64,000 bases of DNA from Mucilaginibacter terrae (GCF_031951985.1 NZ_JAVLVU010000001.1:1984001-2048000), one strand, 5' to 3'. Positions 17,852 to 26,783 are shown, counted from the stretch's first letter. The notes: generated by a model not told the origin, from the letters alone. A program made the numbers and translations.

Positions 17852-18949
17852 TTATACGTTGAACCTGAAGTGCATAATATCGCCGTCTTCAACGATGTAA
17901 GTTTTACCCTCAACGCTTAGTTTACCGGCTTCTTTACAAGCACTTTCCGAACCATATTTTACATAGTCGTCGTACTTAATTACCTCGGCACGAATAAAGC
18001 CTTTCTCAAAGTCGGTATGTATAACGCCGGCAGCTTGTGGTGCTGTAAAACCCAGTTCAATGGTCCATGCCCTAACTTCCTGCACACCTGCTGTAAAGTA
18101 GGTAGCCAGGTTAAGTAAGCGATAAGCAGCTTTAATTAACTTGGTAACACCTGATTGCTCCAAACCTAAATCGTCTAAAAACATCTGACGCTCTTCAAAA
18201 GTCTCCATCTGGGCAATTTCAGATTCTATCTGTGCAGAGATGATCAGCACTTCGGCATTTTCTTCTTTAACTGCTTCGCGCACTTTATCAACGTAAGCGT
18301 TGCCGGTATTCACGTCGTTTTCGCCTACGTTACATACGTACATTACAGGCTTGGCCGTTAATAACCAAAGGTCTGCAACGTATTCTTTATCTTCCTCGCT
18401 AACAGCAGCGGTACGGGCCGATTTACCGCTCAGCAAATGATTTTTATAAACAGTTAAAACGTCAAAAGCTTTCTTACCTTCTTTATCGCCGGTTTTAGCC
18501 GCTTTTTCAACTTTTTGTATCTTTTTTTCTATCGACTCGAGATCCTTTAACTGTAACTCGGTGTCAATAATTTCTTTGTCGCGGATGGGGTCAACCGAGC
18601 CGTCAACGTGTATTACGTTATCGTTATCAAAACAACGTAAAACATGGATGATAGCGTTAGTAGCACGGATGTTTCCTAAAAACTGGTTACCTAAGCCCTC
18701 GCCTTTGCTGGCACCTTTTACCAGGCCGGCAATGTCAACAATTTCGATAACGTTAGGCACTACACGCTGCGGGTTTACCAGCTCGGTAAGCTTGGTAAGG
18801 CGCTCGTCGGGCACGGTAATTACACCCACATTTGGCTCAATAGTACAAAAAGGAAAATTGGCCGCCTGTGCCTTTGCGTTTGATAAACAGTTAAAAAGTG
18901 TTGATTTGCCCACGTTTGGTAAACCAACTATACCACATTGTAAACCCAT
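17852..18949 (-). CDS. ychF: Redox-regulated ATPase YchF (Obg family)
   Basis: 365 aa, the family length. G1 is GLPNVGKST at residues 7-15, G3 is DIAGLVKGASKG, and the nucleotide-specificity region is of the ATP-preferring YchF type. A C-terminal TGS domain ends in DGDIMHFRFNV. It binds ribosomes and is a conserved negative regulator of translation under oxidative stress. It has a 5' UTR of about 120 nt containing octad-type repeats and an 11-bp inverted repeat. Confidence 0.96.
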   Translation of the reverse strand: MGLQCGIVGLPNVGKSTLFNCLSNAKAQAANFPFCTIEPNVGVITVPDERLTKLTELVNPQRVVPNVIEIVDIAGLVKGASKGEGLGNQFLGNIRATNAIIHVLRCFDNDNVIHVDGSVDPIRDKEIIDTELQLKDLESIEKKIQKVEKAAKTGDKEGKKAFDVLTVYKNHLLSGKSARTAAVSEEDKEYVADLWLLTAKPVMYVCNVGENDVNTGNAYVDKVREAVKEENAEVLIISAQIESEIAQMETFEERQMFLDDLGLEQSGVTKLIKAAYRLLNLATYFTAGVQEVRAWTIELGFTAPQAAGVIHTDFEKGFIRAEVIKYDDYVKYGSESACKEAGKLSVEGKTYIVEDGDIMHFRFNV

Positions 18950-18962
18950 TAGTTTGTTTATT

Positions 18963-19031
18963 GTTAAGTAGTTGATTGAGTTGAATTGTTGATTGGCTAA
19001 CAGCTAAATGACCCGCATTTAACTACTTAAC
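18963..19031. repeat. Inverted octad-rich repeat in ychF 5' UTR
   Basis: GTTAAGTAGTT and AACTACTTAAC are a perfect 11-bp inverted pair framing a low-complexity stretch of CAATCAAC/AATTCAAC-type units. It lies between the ychF promoter box and its ATG. Confidence 0.5.
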
Positions 19032-19073
19032 CACTTAACTTAATCAACCATTCAACCAACAAAAAATTTTGCG

Positions 19074-19081
19074 CAAAGATA
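19074..19081 (-). promoter_or_regulatory. -7 box of ychF
   Basis: TATCTTTG on the minus strand, 124 bp before the ychF ATG. Confidence 0.45.
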
Positions 19082-19180
19082 ATATAAAAACAGCCGTATA
19101 ATTTGAAAAAATAAACGACTTTTGCGGGCGTTAAATAAAACAGAATTCTAAATACAAACATGTAAATACGGGGGCCTGAT

Positions 19181-20543
19181 ATGGAAGAAATAGTTGAACA
19201 AGTAGAACTGTTACTGGATAACAATGATGAACAACAGTTAATCAACTATTTAAACAATCTCAACATATCGGAAGTAGAAGAGTTGATCGGTGAACTCCCC
19301 GAACATGCACCGCACTTTGTTCAGCTACTATCGTTAAACCGCGCGGTTAACGTTTTCCGTATCCTCGATTTCCCGGTACAGGAGCGCCTGCTTAAAAAGC
19401 TGCCCGGCACTAAAACCGCCGAACTGATTAACGAGCTGCCGCCCGATGACCGTACTTCTCTTTTTAGCGAATTACATGCCGATACCGTTAAAGCCCTCAT
19501 CTTACACCTCCCCGCCCGAAGACCGTAAAGAAGCATTGGTGCTATTAGGCTACGAAGAAGATAGCGTGGGCCGGTTAATGACCCCCGACTACATAACCGT
19601 AAAAAAGAACTGGGATGTGGTACAAGTACTTTCGCACATACGCCGCTACGGTAAAAACTCCGAAACCATTGACGTTATTTATGTAATTGACGATAACGGC
19701 GTTTTACTCGACGACATACGTATACGTGAAATATTACTGGTTGACCCGGCCACCAAGATAAGCGACCTGGTAGACGACCGCCTGATAGCTCTCAATGTTA
19801 ACGACCCCCAGGAAGAAGCCATCAACATTTTCAGAATGAATAACCGGGTAGCTTTACCGGTTACCGATGATAATAACATACTATTAGGCATAGTTACCGT
19901 TGACGATATTTTATGGATTGCCAACGAAGAGTATACCGAAGACATTCAAAAGATTGGTGGTACCGAAGCTTTAGACGAGCCTTACCTGGATATATCTTTG
20001 CTTAAACTCGTGAAAAAACGTGTAGGCTGGCTCATTATCCTGTTTTTAGGTGAAATGCTTACCGCCACCGCTATGGGATATTTTGAAGGACAAATTGCCA
20101 AGGCCGTAGTGCTGGCATTGTTTGTTCCGCTAATTATATCAAGCGGGGGCAATAGTGGCTCACAGGCATCAACCTTAATTATACAGGCCATGGCCTTAGG
20201 CGAAGTTACTGTAGCCGATTGGTGGCGTGTTATGCGCCGCGAACTGGTATCTGGCTTACTGCTTGGCATTACCTTGGGGCTAATTGGCTTTATAAGGATA
20301 TTCGTATGGACGCTATTTAGCGATATTTATGGCCCAGAGTGGATGGCCGTAGGATTTACGGTAGGTTTTGCCCTCGTAGGGATCGTGCTTTGGGGATCAT
20401 TAGCTGGCTCAATGCTGCCTCTTTTGCTTAAACGTTTAGGCTTAGACCCTGCAACCTCGTCGGCACCATTTGTGGCAACCCTTGTTGACGTTACCGGCTT
20501 AATTATCTACTTTACTATTGCGGTATCTATCATGAATATTTAA
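19181..20543 (+). pseudogene. mgtE: Magnesium transporter MgtE, frameshifted
   Basis: Two adjoining reading frames together give one MgtE of about 453 aa. The first 110 or so residues (MgtE N domain) are in one frame, ending [10 protein letters not shown]. The next frame resumes [21 protein letters not shown], then two CBS domains (about 130-250) and a five-helix membrane domain with [12 protein letters not shown] and the final TGLIIYF. The frames are joined if one C is removed from the CCCC at 19510-19513. The rest is intact and shows no decay. This is either a recent null mutation or a sequencing error. The protein is a Mg2+ channel gated by intracellular Mg2+. Confidence 0.88.
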
Positions 20544-20574
20544 TAATTTAGTGTTGAATTATTAAATTAAATAT

Positions 20575-20925
20575 GTGGAAATAGGAGATTATCTCGCTTC
20601 TGCTGTTGGAGCCTGCGCCTTTATATACATTACCAACTGGCTCAGCACAACAAAGCAACGTTATTATTTTAAGCACGGCATATCCGGAACCGCTCAAATT
20701 ACAGCGTTAGAAGAAACGCCTGTTATATACAACGACGATAGCCCCGTTTACCAAATACATTTGATTATAAAATCCGAGGCGAGGATATGCGTAATAAAGC
20801 AGCCTTTCAGTTACTATAATCATCCTGAAAACGGCGATGTGGTTAATATCCTCATTCATCCTAAAAATCGAGATCGCGCTCTTATCGTCTCAAATCTTAG
20901 TAATGGAAAAGTATATCTTAGATAG
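20575..20925 (+). CDS. Small membrane-anchored protein, DUF3592-like
   Basis: 116 aa from a GTG start; the nearby ATG two bases earlier is in a frame that stops at once. One N-terminal hydrophobic segment (about 6-22) is followed by a small beta domain with TAQITALEETPVI and GDVVNILIHPKNRDRALI, resembling the OB-like fold of DUF3592 proteins. It lies 31 bp after mgtE on the same strand and is followed by a terminator. Function unknown. Confidence 0.5.
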   Translation: MEIGDYLASAVGACAFIYITNWLSTTKQRYYFKHGISGTAQITALEETPVIYNDDSPVYQIHLIIKSEARICVIKQPFSYYNHPENGDVVNILIHPKNRDRALIVSNLSNGKVYLR

Positions 20926-20941
20926 TGATTTTACATAATAG

Positions 20942-20975
20942 AAAGGCCCCCGATGTGGTATCGGAGGCCTTTTTG
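20942..20975 (+). terminator. Terminator between convergent genes
   Basis: AAAGGCC...CCGAT pairs with ATCGG...GGCCTTT and is followed by T. It could serve both directions. Confidence 0.8.
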
Positions 20976-20997
20976 ATTGGTTAGTTATAAAAGTCCC

Positions 20998-21339
20998 TTA
21001 AAAAGAAAAGTCTTCTTCGGTAGCACCGGCTACACCGGCTGCTTTTGTAATTTCATTTAATTCGCTAAACTCATAGCGTTTTTCAACAACTTCCTGGTTG
21101 GCTTTGATGTAGTCAACAGTATCTTTTAAACCTTCGGCAAATTTTTCAAAGTCTTCTTTGTATAAAAAGATTTTGTGTTTCACAAACGATCCGTCCTCTA
21201 AACGTTTTTTGCTTTCTGTAATAGTGATGTAATAGTCGTTTGAACGTGTTGCTTTTACATCAAAAAAATAAGTTCTTTTACCAGCCCTTACCTTTTTCGA
21301 GAAAACTTCATCCCTCTCTCTGTTGTCAAAATCTCCCAT
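20998..21339 (-). CDS. DUF3276 (PUR-alpha-like nucleic acid-binding) protein
   Basis: 113 aa. The core TYFFDVKATRSNDYYITITESKK with KHKIFLYKEDFEKF is the PUR repeat of DUF3276, which occurs throughout Bacteroidota and binds single-stranded DNA or RNA. It has an acidic C-terminus and no signal. It is monocistronic. The 400-bp gap before the ABC gene holds only repeat debris. Confidence 0.88.
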   Translation of the reverse strand: MGDFDNRERDEVFSKKVRAGKRTYFFDVKATRSNDYYITITESKKRLEDGSFVKHKIFLYKEDFEKFAEGLKDTVDYIKANQEVVEKRYEFSELNEITKAAGVAGATEEDFSF

Positions 21340-21597
21340 TGTTTTAAAAGTGTTGTAATAGTAATGATTGCATAAATATAAACATTTTTTGAAAGTGCAA
21401 GCATTTTTTACAAAAGAAGTATGATGTGAATGTAATATTTACCAAATTATCAACTGCTTTTATAGTATATGGTGTATGTAAAAAATACATTATTCTGCCA
21501 TGCCGTGGTTTACGCATGAGTTAAGAGAATTGTTACAGGCGAAATAAATTGATGGAAAATGTAACTGATGACACTTTAAAAATGATAAAAATCCATA

Positions 21598-21651
21598 CGA
21601 AGCGATTGACTTATCAATTCGAAAAGATTTCTCTCTGTCGTTCGAAATGAC
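21598..21651. repeat. Truncated copy of repeat family A
   Basis: Only the right arm is present: an AAAAGATTTCTCTCTGTCGTT segment followed by CGAAATGACA. It is related to the fuller copies at 25722 and 62589. The left arm is missing. Confidence 0.55.
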
Positions 21652-21703
21652 AATATGGAGAAGTGAATGGATGCAGAAAGGAATAAGTGAAATCAGCAGT
21701 TCA

Positions 21704-21738
21704 AAAGTCTTGGCTCTTGATTCTTGGCTCCTGGCTCT
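21704..21738 (-). repeat. Heptad-repeat element directly at the ABC exporter stop codon
   Basis: In gene direction five exact 7-bp units: AGAGCCA, GGAGCCA, AGAATCA, AGAGCCA, AGACTTT. The first unit starts with the last A of the TAA stop codon, so there is no gap at all. Confidence 0.7.
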
Positions 21739-23522
21739 TACTTTTCCTCTTCCTCCAGCAACTGCATTTCGTAAAGATCAAAGTAGATGCCTTGCTTATC
21801 CATTAATTGCTGATGGGTACCTTGCTCGGCAATACGGCCTTCGTCCATCACCAAAATTTTATCGGCGTTACGAATGGTCGATATTCGGTGGGCTATAATC
21901 AAACTGGTTTTACCATTCATTACCCGTCCTAAGTTGCCCAGTATCTCTTCTTCGGTACGCGTATCAACCGCCGAAAGGCAATCATCAAACACCAAGATCT
22001 GCGGCTTTTTAAATATGGCGCGGGCAATGCTTACCCGCTGCTTTTGTCCGCCTGAGAGCGTTACACCCCGTTCGCCAATCAGCGTGAGAAACTGGCTTTC
22101 CAATTCCATAATGTTTTTGTAAACGGCGGCATCTTTGGAAGCTTGCTCCACGGCAGGCATATCCATCACGTCGGCACTAAAAGCAATGTTGTTGGCAATC
22201 GTATCCGAAAACAGAAAAACCTCCTGCGGTACAAACCCTACCTGCGAGCGGTAACCTTCAAGGTTGAGCTGCCTGATGGGGTTGCCATCTATCTGAATTT
22301 CGCCACCGGTAACATCATACATACGCATAAGCAGGTTGGCAATGGTTGATTTGCCCGAACCCGTACGGCCTATAATAGCCACCAGTTGCCCCGGCTCAAT
22401 GGTAAAGGATACGCCTTTTAAAGCTTCAATACCGGTATCAGGGTAGGTAAAGCTAACGTTATTAAACTCTACCTTTCCCGCAACAGATTTTGGCAATACC
22501 GCGGGCGAAAATATTTCTGGAGTTTCGTGCAAAAATTCGTTGATGCGCTTTTGAGAGGCAGCGGCGCGTTGTATTAACGACGATACCCACCCTAACGACA
22601 TTACCGGGAAGGTAAGCTGCCCCAGGTAAATAATAAATTCGGCAATGTTACCTGATGTAATATTGCCCTTCATTACCTCTACCCCACCAATATAAATAAT
22701 AAGTACGTTACTCACTCCTACCAGCAGTAACATCATCGGGAAAAACAAGGCCTGCACCTTAGTAAGTTCCATCGATTGCTCTTTATAGCCTTCGCTTTCA
22801 TCAGCAAAACGCTTATTTACAAATCCCTCGCGCACATATGATTTAATTACACGTATGCCTGATAGGTTTTCCTGAACAAAACTCGACAAGGATGACAATC
22901 GTTCCTGTATTTTTTCGCTGCGGTGCTCAATAATATTATTTACATAGTAAATGCTCAACACCAATACAGGCATGGGCAGTAATGAAAAGAAAGCCAGCCG
23001 CGCATTCACACTCATCATGGCATATACGGTAAGCACAAAAAGCACAATGGTATTAATGGCGTACATAATACCTGGGCCGAGGTACATGCGCACACGACTC
23101 ACGTCTTCGGTAACGCGGTTCATCAAATCGCCGGTGTTATGGCGGCGGTAAAAAGCCAGTGATAGCTGTTGATAGTGTTCGTATATTTCGTTCTTTAAAT
23201 CAAACTCAATATGCCGCGACATGAGGATGATGGTTTGCCGCATAAAAAAAAGAAACAATCCGCGCAGCAAAGCCAATAGCAGCACCAACGCCCCAAACAT
23301 TAACAAGCTCGAACCAAAAATATCATAGATAACATTCTGCCGGTTAAAGCCGGCATACAGGTGGTAAACCTGTATGTTTTCGGCCACGAGGTTAAACGCA
23401 ATGCGTATAACCTGTGCAGGCAGCACACCAAAAACGTTGGATATAACCACAAACATAATACCCGGCACTAACCGCCAGCGGTATTTTATAAAGAACTTAT
23501 TGAGGTATGCCAGGCTTTTCAT
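21738..23522 (-). CDS. ABC exporter (fused permease and ATPase, MsbA-like)
   Basis: 594 aa from MKSLAYLNKFF. An in-frame Met 26 codons upstream lies inside a palindromic repeat and is rejected, because a TACCTTTG promoter box falls 9 bp before the chosen start. Six membrane helices (about 15-310) are followed by an ATPase with Walker A GRTGSGKST, signature LSGGQKQR, Walker B ILVFDDCLSAVDT and the H-loop histidine in IIAHR. It probably acts as a homodimer or with a partner to export lipid or drug. The C-terminus is acidic (LEEEEK). Confidence 0.9.
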   Translation of the reverse strand: MKSLAYLNKFFIKYRWRLVPGIMFVVISNVFGVLPAQVIRIAFNLVAENIQVYHLYAGFNRQNVIYDIFGSSLLMFGALVLLLALLRGLFLFFMRQTIILMSRHIEFDLKNEIYEHYQQLSLAFYRRHNTGDLMNRVTEDVSRVRMYLGPGIMYAINTIVLFVLTVYAMMSVNARLAFFSLLPMPVLVLSIYYVNNIIEHRSEKIQERLSSLSSFVQENLSGIRVIKSYVREGFVNKRFADESEGYKEQSMELTKVQALFFPMMLLLVGVSNVLIIYIGGVEVMKGNITSGNIAEFIIYLGQLTFPVMSLGWVSSLIQRAAASQKRINEFLHETPEIFSPAVLPKSVAGKVEFNNVSFTYPDTGIEALKGVSFTIEPGQLVAIIGRTGSGKSTIANLLMRMYDVTGGEIQIDGNPIRQLNLEGYRSQVGFVPQEVFLFSDTIANNIAFSADVMDMPAVEQASKDAAVYKNIMELESQFLTLIGERGVTLSGGQKQRVSIARAIFKKPQILVFDDCLSAVDTRTEEEILGNLGRVMNGKTSLIIAHRISTIRNADKILVMDEGRIAEQGTHQQLMDKQGIYFDLYEMQLLEEEEK

Positions 23523-23530
23523 GTGCAGGG

Positions 23531-23538
23531 CAAAGGTA
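23531..23538 (-). promoter_or_regulatory. -7 box fixing the ABC exporter start
   Basis: TACCTTTG on the minus strand, 8 bases before the ATG. The transcript would be almost leaderless. Confidence 0.6.
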
Positions 23539-23551
23539 GTAAAATCAGTTG

Positions 23552-23637
23552 CCCCACCCAAACCCTCCCCGGGAGGGAGGGCTTTAACTGCATACTTCAA
23601 AAAGTCTCCCCTCCCGGGGGAGATTTAGAGGGGGCTT
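23552..23637. repeat. Palindromic repeat family F (CCCTCCC/GGGAGGG)
   Basis: Two GC-rich arms of about 36 bp, one with ACCCTCCCCGGGAGGGAGGG and one with TCCCCTCCCGGGGGAGATTT, form a long imperfect inverted repeat. It sits between the divergent ABC exporter and nusB genes. A decayed copy lies at 60283 and partial copies lie near 38367 and 48530. Confidence 0.7.
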
Positions 23638-23661
23638 CTTAGGTTTAATCAAAAAAATCCC

Positions 23662-23669
23662 TACTTTTG
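23662..23669 (+). promoter_or_regulatory. -7 box upstream of nusB
   Basis: TACTTTTG, a perfect match to TAnnTTTG, 153 bp before the nusB ATG. It leaves a 5' UTR of about 145 nt that contains CTCAACTG/CTTAACTT/ATTCAACC octad-like units. Confidence 0.45.
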
Positions 23670-23822
23670 CACCAACATTGGTTCACTGGTTTATTAAAGC
23701 AATAAAAGCAGTACACGGGCGTTAAGTTTTTGCATTTTATTGCAACAAAATAACCGCTCAACTGCTTAACTTAATTCAACCGTAACTAAACATTTTAAAG
23801 AAGTACAAAACCGTTCTTACCC

Positions 23823-24770
23823 ATGTTAAACAGAAGGCACCTTAGGGTTAAAGTTTTACAAGCGCTATACGCTTATCATCAATCTGAACCAAAAGACAAA
23901 AAACAGCACGAAAAACTGTTGTTACAAAACATCGACAAGGTGTTTGAAATGTATATCTGGATGCTTTCTTTGGTTGATGAAGTGATACAATACGCTGCCA
24001 ACGATGCCCAGGAACGTGCTAACAAGCACCTCCCTACTGCCGAAGACCTTAATCCAAATCTTAAAATTCTCGAAAACCGCTTCATTGCATCTCTGCACGC
24101 AAATAAAGATTATTTAGCGGCCATCAAAAAATACAAAGTATCGTGGGATTTTGAGCCCGAACTGGCTAAATCGCTGTTCATCGCACTGAAAAATTCAGAA
24201 GATTACAAAGCATATCTGCAAAAAACCGATGATACGCTGCAAAGCGATAAAGACATCATTAAATTCATCTTCAAAAAAGTGATCCTTAAATCGCAATTAG
24301 CCGAGCAGGTTTTTGAAGATAAATTTATTGCCTGGCCGGTTGATAAAGATGTTTTGCAGGCGATGATCGCCAAAACGTTCAAAAACTTCTCTTTTGACGA
24401 TTACAAGCAAAACAAGCTGGCCGATGTTACCGGCAACTGGGCCGAAGACGAAGCCTTTATTGTTGAACTGTTTGAACTGGCCGCGCGTTATGATGCCGAA
24501 TACCAGGAAATGATTGGCCAAAAAACCCAGAACTGGGAGCCCGAGCGCATTGCCATGATGGATACCCTGCTGATGAAGATGGCTATTACCGAGTTTATCA
24601 ACTTTAAATCGGTACCGGTTAAGGTTACTATAAACGAGTACCTGGAGATAGCTAAAGAGTTTAGTACGCCAAAAAGCAATTCGTTTATAAACGGTATATT
24701 AGATAAAATTTTATTTGAACTTAAAGAACAAAACCGCGTACGTAAAACCGGCCGCGGACTTATTGAATAA
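23823..24770 (+). CDS. nusB: Transcription antitermination factor NusB
   Basis: 315 aa, the long Bacteroidota form. It opens NRRHLRVKVLQALYAYHQ and has a C-terminal NusB fold with EPERIAMMDTLLMKMAITE and FINGILDKI. The roughly 150-residue central insertion is usual in this phylum. It binds boxA RNA with NusE in rRNA antitermination. It leads a tight set with the DUF1573 gene (5 bp) and yajC (22 bp), a conserved Bacteroidota order. Confidence 0.95.
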   Translation: MLNRRHLRVKVLQALYAYHQSEPKDKKQHEKLLLQNIDKVFEMYIWMLSLVDEVIQYAANDAQERANKHLPTAEDLNPNLKILENRFIASLHANKDYLAAIKKYKVSWDFEPELAKSLFIALKNSEDYKAYLQKTDDTLQSDKDIIKFIFKKVILKSQLAEQVFEDKFIAWPVDKDVLQAMIAKTFKNFSFDDYKQNKLADVTGNWAEDEAFIVELFELAARYDAEYQEMIGQKTQNWEPERIAMMDTLLMKMAITEFINFKSVPVKVTINEYLEIAKEFSTPKSNSFINGILDKILFELKEQNRVRKTGRGLIE

Positions 24771-24775
24771 GACAA

Positions 24776-25258
24776 ATGATAAAGCAACTTACCTTAGGTT
24801 TATTTTTAGCCGCAGCTTTAACTGCCTGTAACCAGGCTAATACCCAAACTCAAACTGCCGATAGCACTGCAGCTACTGCTGGTGCCGCTGCCCCAATTGT
24901 TAACGCAGCCGATGCCGCGGTAATGAAGTTTGAAACCGAAACGCACGACTTTGGCAAAATTAAAAAGGGCGAAAAGGTGACATATGAGTTTAAATATGTA
25001 AATACCGGCAAATCGCCCTTGATTATTAAAGATGCCTATGCCACCTGCGGCTGTACCACGCCCGAATTTGACAAGGAGCCTATTGCTCCTGGCAAAAGCA
25101 GCATAATTAAAGTTACTTTTGACAGTGCCGGCAAAAGCGGTTTGCAAGACAAAATTGTTACTGTAATAGGCAATACCGTACCGGCCGAAAACCGCGTACA
25201 CTTAACCGGCGAAGTATTAACCGACGAAAAGCCGGCTGGTACTGCCAAAAAGAAATAA
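24776..25258 (+). CDS. DUF1573 lipoprotein
   Basis: 160 aa. The lipobox LTAC-N at about residues 15-18 marks a lipoprotein, followed by a Thr/Ala-rich linker. The DUF1573 beta-sandwich reads FETETHDFGKIKKGEKVTY, then YATCGCTTPEF with a Cys-Gly-Cys, and ends in a Lys tail. Such proteins look like ASH/MSP-domain adhesion or scaffold modules; function unproven. The gene lies between nusB and yajC. Confidence 0.88.
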   Translation: MIKQLTLGLFLAAALTACNQANTQTQTADSTAATAGAAAPIVNAADAAVMKFETETHDFGKIKKGEKVTYEFKYVNTGKSPLIIKDAYATCGCTTPEFDKEPIAPGKSSIIKVTFDSAGKSGLQDKIVTVIGNTVPAENRVHLTGEVLTDEKPAGTAKKK

Positions 25259-25280
25259 ATTACTTTTTAGAGATACATAA

Positions 25281-25637
25281 ATGTTAGCATCAATTTTATT
25301 ACAATTAGGCGGCGGTGGCATTGGCGGTTTTTTACCAATGATAGCCATTATAGTAGTATTCTACTTTTTCATGATCCGCCCGCAAATGAAGAAACAAAAA
25401 GATCAGAAAAAATACGTTGAAGAGCTTAAAAAAGGCGACCGTGTGGTAACTACCTCAGGTATACATGGCCGCATTATTGATCTAAACGATACTACTTTTT
25501 TGGTAGAGGTTGAAAACGGTAAAATCCGCTTCGATAAGTCGGCAATATCATTGGAGGCATCAAAAGCCTTAAATGCTCCGGCTAAAGAAAAAGAGAGCAA
25601 AGTGAAAGAAGCTACTGAGAAAGAAGCCAACGCTTAA
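25281..25637 (+). CDS. yajC: Preprotein translocase accessory subunit YajC
   Basis: 118 aa. One N-terminal membrane helix (about 12-33) ending FFMIRPQMKKQKDQKKY is the family signature, followed by a small beta domain KKGDRVVTTSGIHGRI. It assists SecDF-YidC at the inner membrane. A terminator follows. Confidence 0.95.
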   Translation: MLASILLQLGGGGIGGFLPMIAIIVVFYFFMIRPQMKKQKDQKKYVEELKKGDRVVTTSGIHGRIIDLNDTTFLVEVENGKIRFDKSAISLEASKALNAPAKEKESKVKEATEKEANA

Positions 25638-25652
25638 TTAAACATTACACAT

Positions 25653-25693
25653 AAAATGCCGTTTCTTTTTTGCAATAAAGGGAACGGCATTTT
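25653..25693 (+). terminator. Terminator after yajC
   Basis: A perfect 11-bp stem AAAATGCCGTT / AACGGCATTTT closes the nusB-DUF1573-yajC unit and is followed by ACTTTTA. Confidence 0.8.
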
Positions 25694-25721
25694 ACTTTTA
25701 TACGTCTGTCCCTGTTAACCT

Positions 25722-25808
25722 TGTCATCTCGAACGATAGTGAGAGAACTTTTCGAAGCGGACAAGCTTATCGCCTTGAAAAGATTTCTTGTTACCACCCG
25801 AAATGGCA
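25722..25808. repeat. Repeat family A, near-complete copy
   Basis: The left arm TGTCATCTCGAACGATAGTG and right arm ending CGAAATGGCA are imperfect inverted arms around a central GCGG/CGC region. It is intergenic between yajC and the YbbR gene. Confidence 0.65.
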
Positions 25809-25836
25809 TTATGGGAAAAAGTAAAGTATGTAACGC

Positions 25837-26781
25837 ATGCCCATCATTAAATTATCCGTATCAGAACGCAGGCGCTTGCAGGTATTTATTACTTGCCTCT
25901 TACTGGCTATGGCGGCCTGGGTACTTACAACTTTATCGGGCGCTTACCACTTTACAATTAAACAAGTTATAAACTTTAAAAATGCACCTCAGCGCCGCGC
26001 TTTTAAAGCCTTACAGTCCGATTCGGTTGAAGTTACCATGCTTGGAACCGGCTGGCAAATGCTGTTTTCGAAAGTAAATACTTACAATACGCCCATTACT
26101 GTTGATTTGCATACGCTGGAGCACAGTAATTACATAGCATTAAATACCCAAATAGCACAACTTAATAAAACTACTGATGCAAAGCATCGCATAGTAGCCT
26201 TTACTCCCGACACCCTGTACTTTGATTTTACCAACCGGGTAGTTAAAAAAGTAAAGGTTGAACCGGTGTTGGATATTAAATACCAGCAGCAATACGAAGA
26301 ATCGGGAAAAATACAGGTTAAACCATCATATATTACCATAAATGGCCCCGGCAATGTAATTCAAAACATTAAAACCTGGAAAACTGATACACTGAGGCTT
26401 ACCAATGTAAACGATGTGGTTAGTACTACTTTGCCCCTGCAACCTGCTAAAGAAGGCAACATCAGTATTTATCCTAAAAGTGTACAATTGCGTATACCTG
26501 TTGAGGAGTTTACAGAAAAAACGTTACGCATACCAGTTAAGCTCATCAATAACCCGCATTATTATAATGTAAAGGTTATTCCGCAATATGTTAGTATTAC
26601 CTTTACGGTACCCCTAAGCAGATACACCGAGGTTGACGAAGATTTTTTTGAAGCCACCGCCGATTTTAGTCTTTGGGAGCAAGGGTATAGCGTACTGCCC
26701 GTTAATATAACCCGCATACCCGCTTATTGCCGTATTGTAAAAACCGCCCCCCGTAATGTTGATTTTTTAGTTAGAAAGTAA
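25837..26781 (+). CDS. YbbR/CdaR-like domain protein
   Basis: 314 aa with one N-terminal membrane anchor (about 14-32) and repeated beta-rich YbbR-type domains: PSYITINGPGNVI, then KSVQLRIPVEEFTEKTLRIPV, then QYVSITFTVPLSRY. In Firmicutes CdaR regulates the diadenylate cyclase CdaA; here no cyclase is adjacent, so only the fold is claimed. It lies 2 bp upstream of coaE and is probably co-transcribed. Confidence 0.8.
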   Translation: MPIIKLSVSERRRLQVFITCLLLAMAAWVLTTLSGAYHFTIKQVINFKNAPQRRAFKALQSDSVEVTMLGTGWQMLFSKVNTYNTPITVDLHTLEHSNYIALNTQIAQLNKTTDAKHRIVAFTPDTLYFDFTNRVVKKVKVEPVLDIKYQQQYEESGKIQVKPSYITINGPGNVIQNIKTWKTDTLRLTNVNDVVSTTLPLQPAKEGNISIYPKSVQLRIPVEEFTEKTLRIPVKLINNPHYYNVKVIPQYVSITFTVPLSRYTEVDEDFFEATADFSLWEQGYSVLPVNITRIPAYCRIVKTAPRNVDFLVRK

Positions 26782-26783
26782 AT

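Noticed and set aside
19027..19245. 72-codon minus-strand frame across the mgtE start
   Set aside because: It opposes the mgtE N-terminus, is Ser-rich low-complexity and has no start context.
23523..23600. N-terminal extension of the ABC exporter
   Set aside because: It lies in a palindromic repeat and across a perfect promoter box; the Met at 23522 starts a normal exporter.
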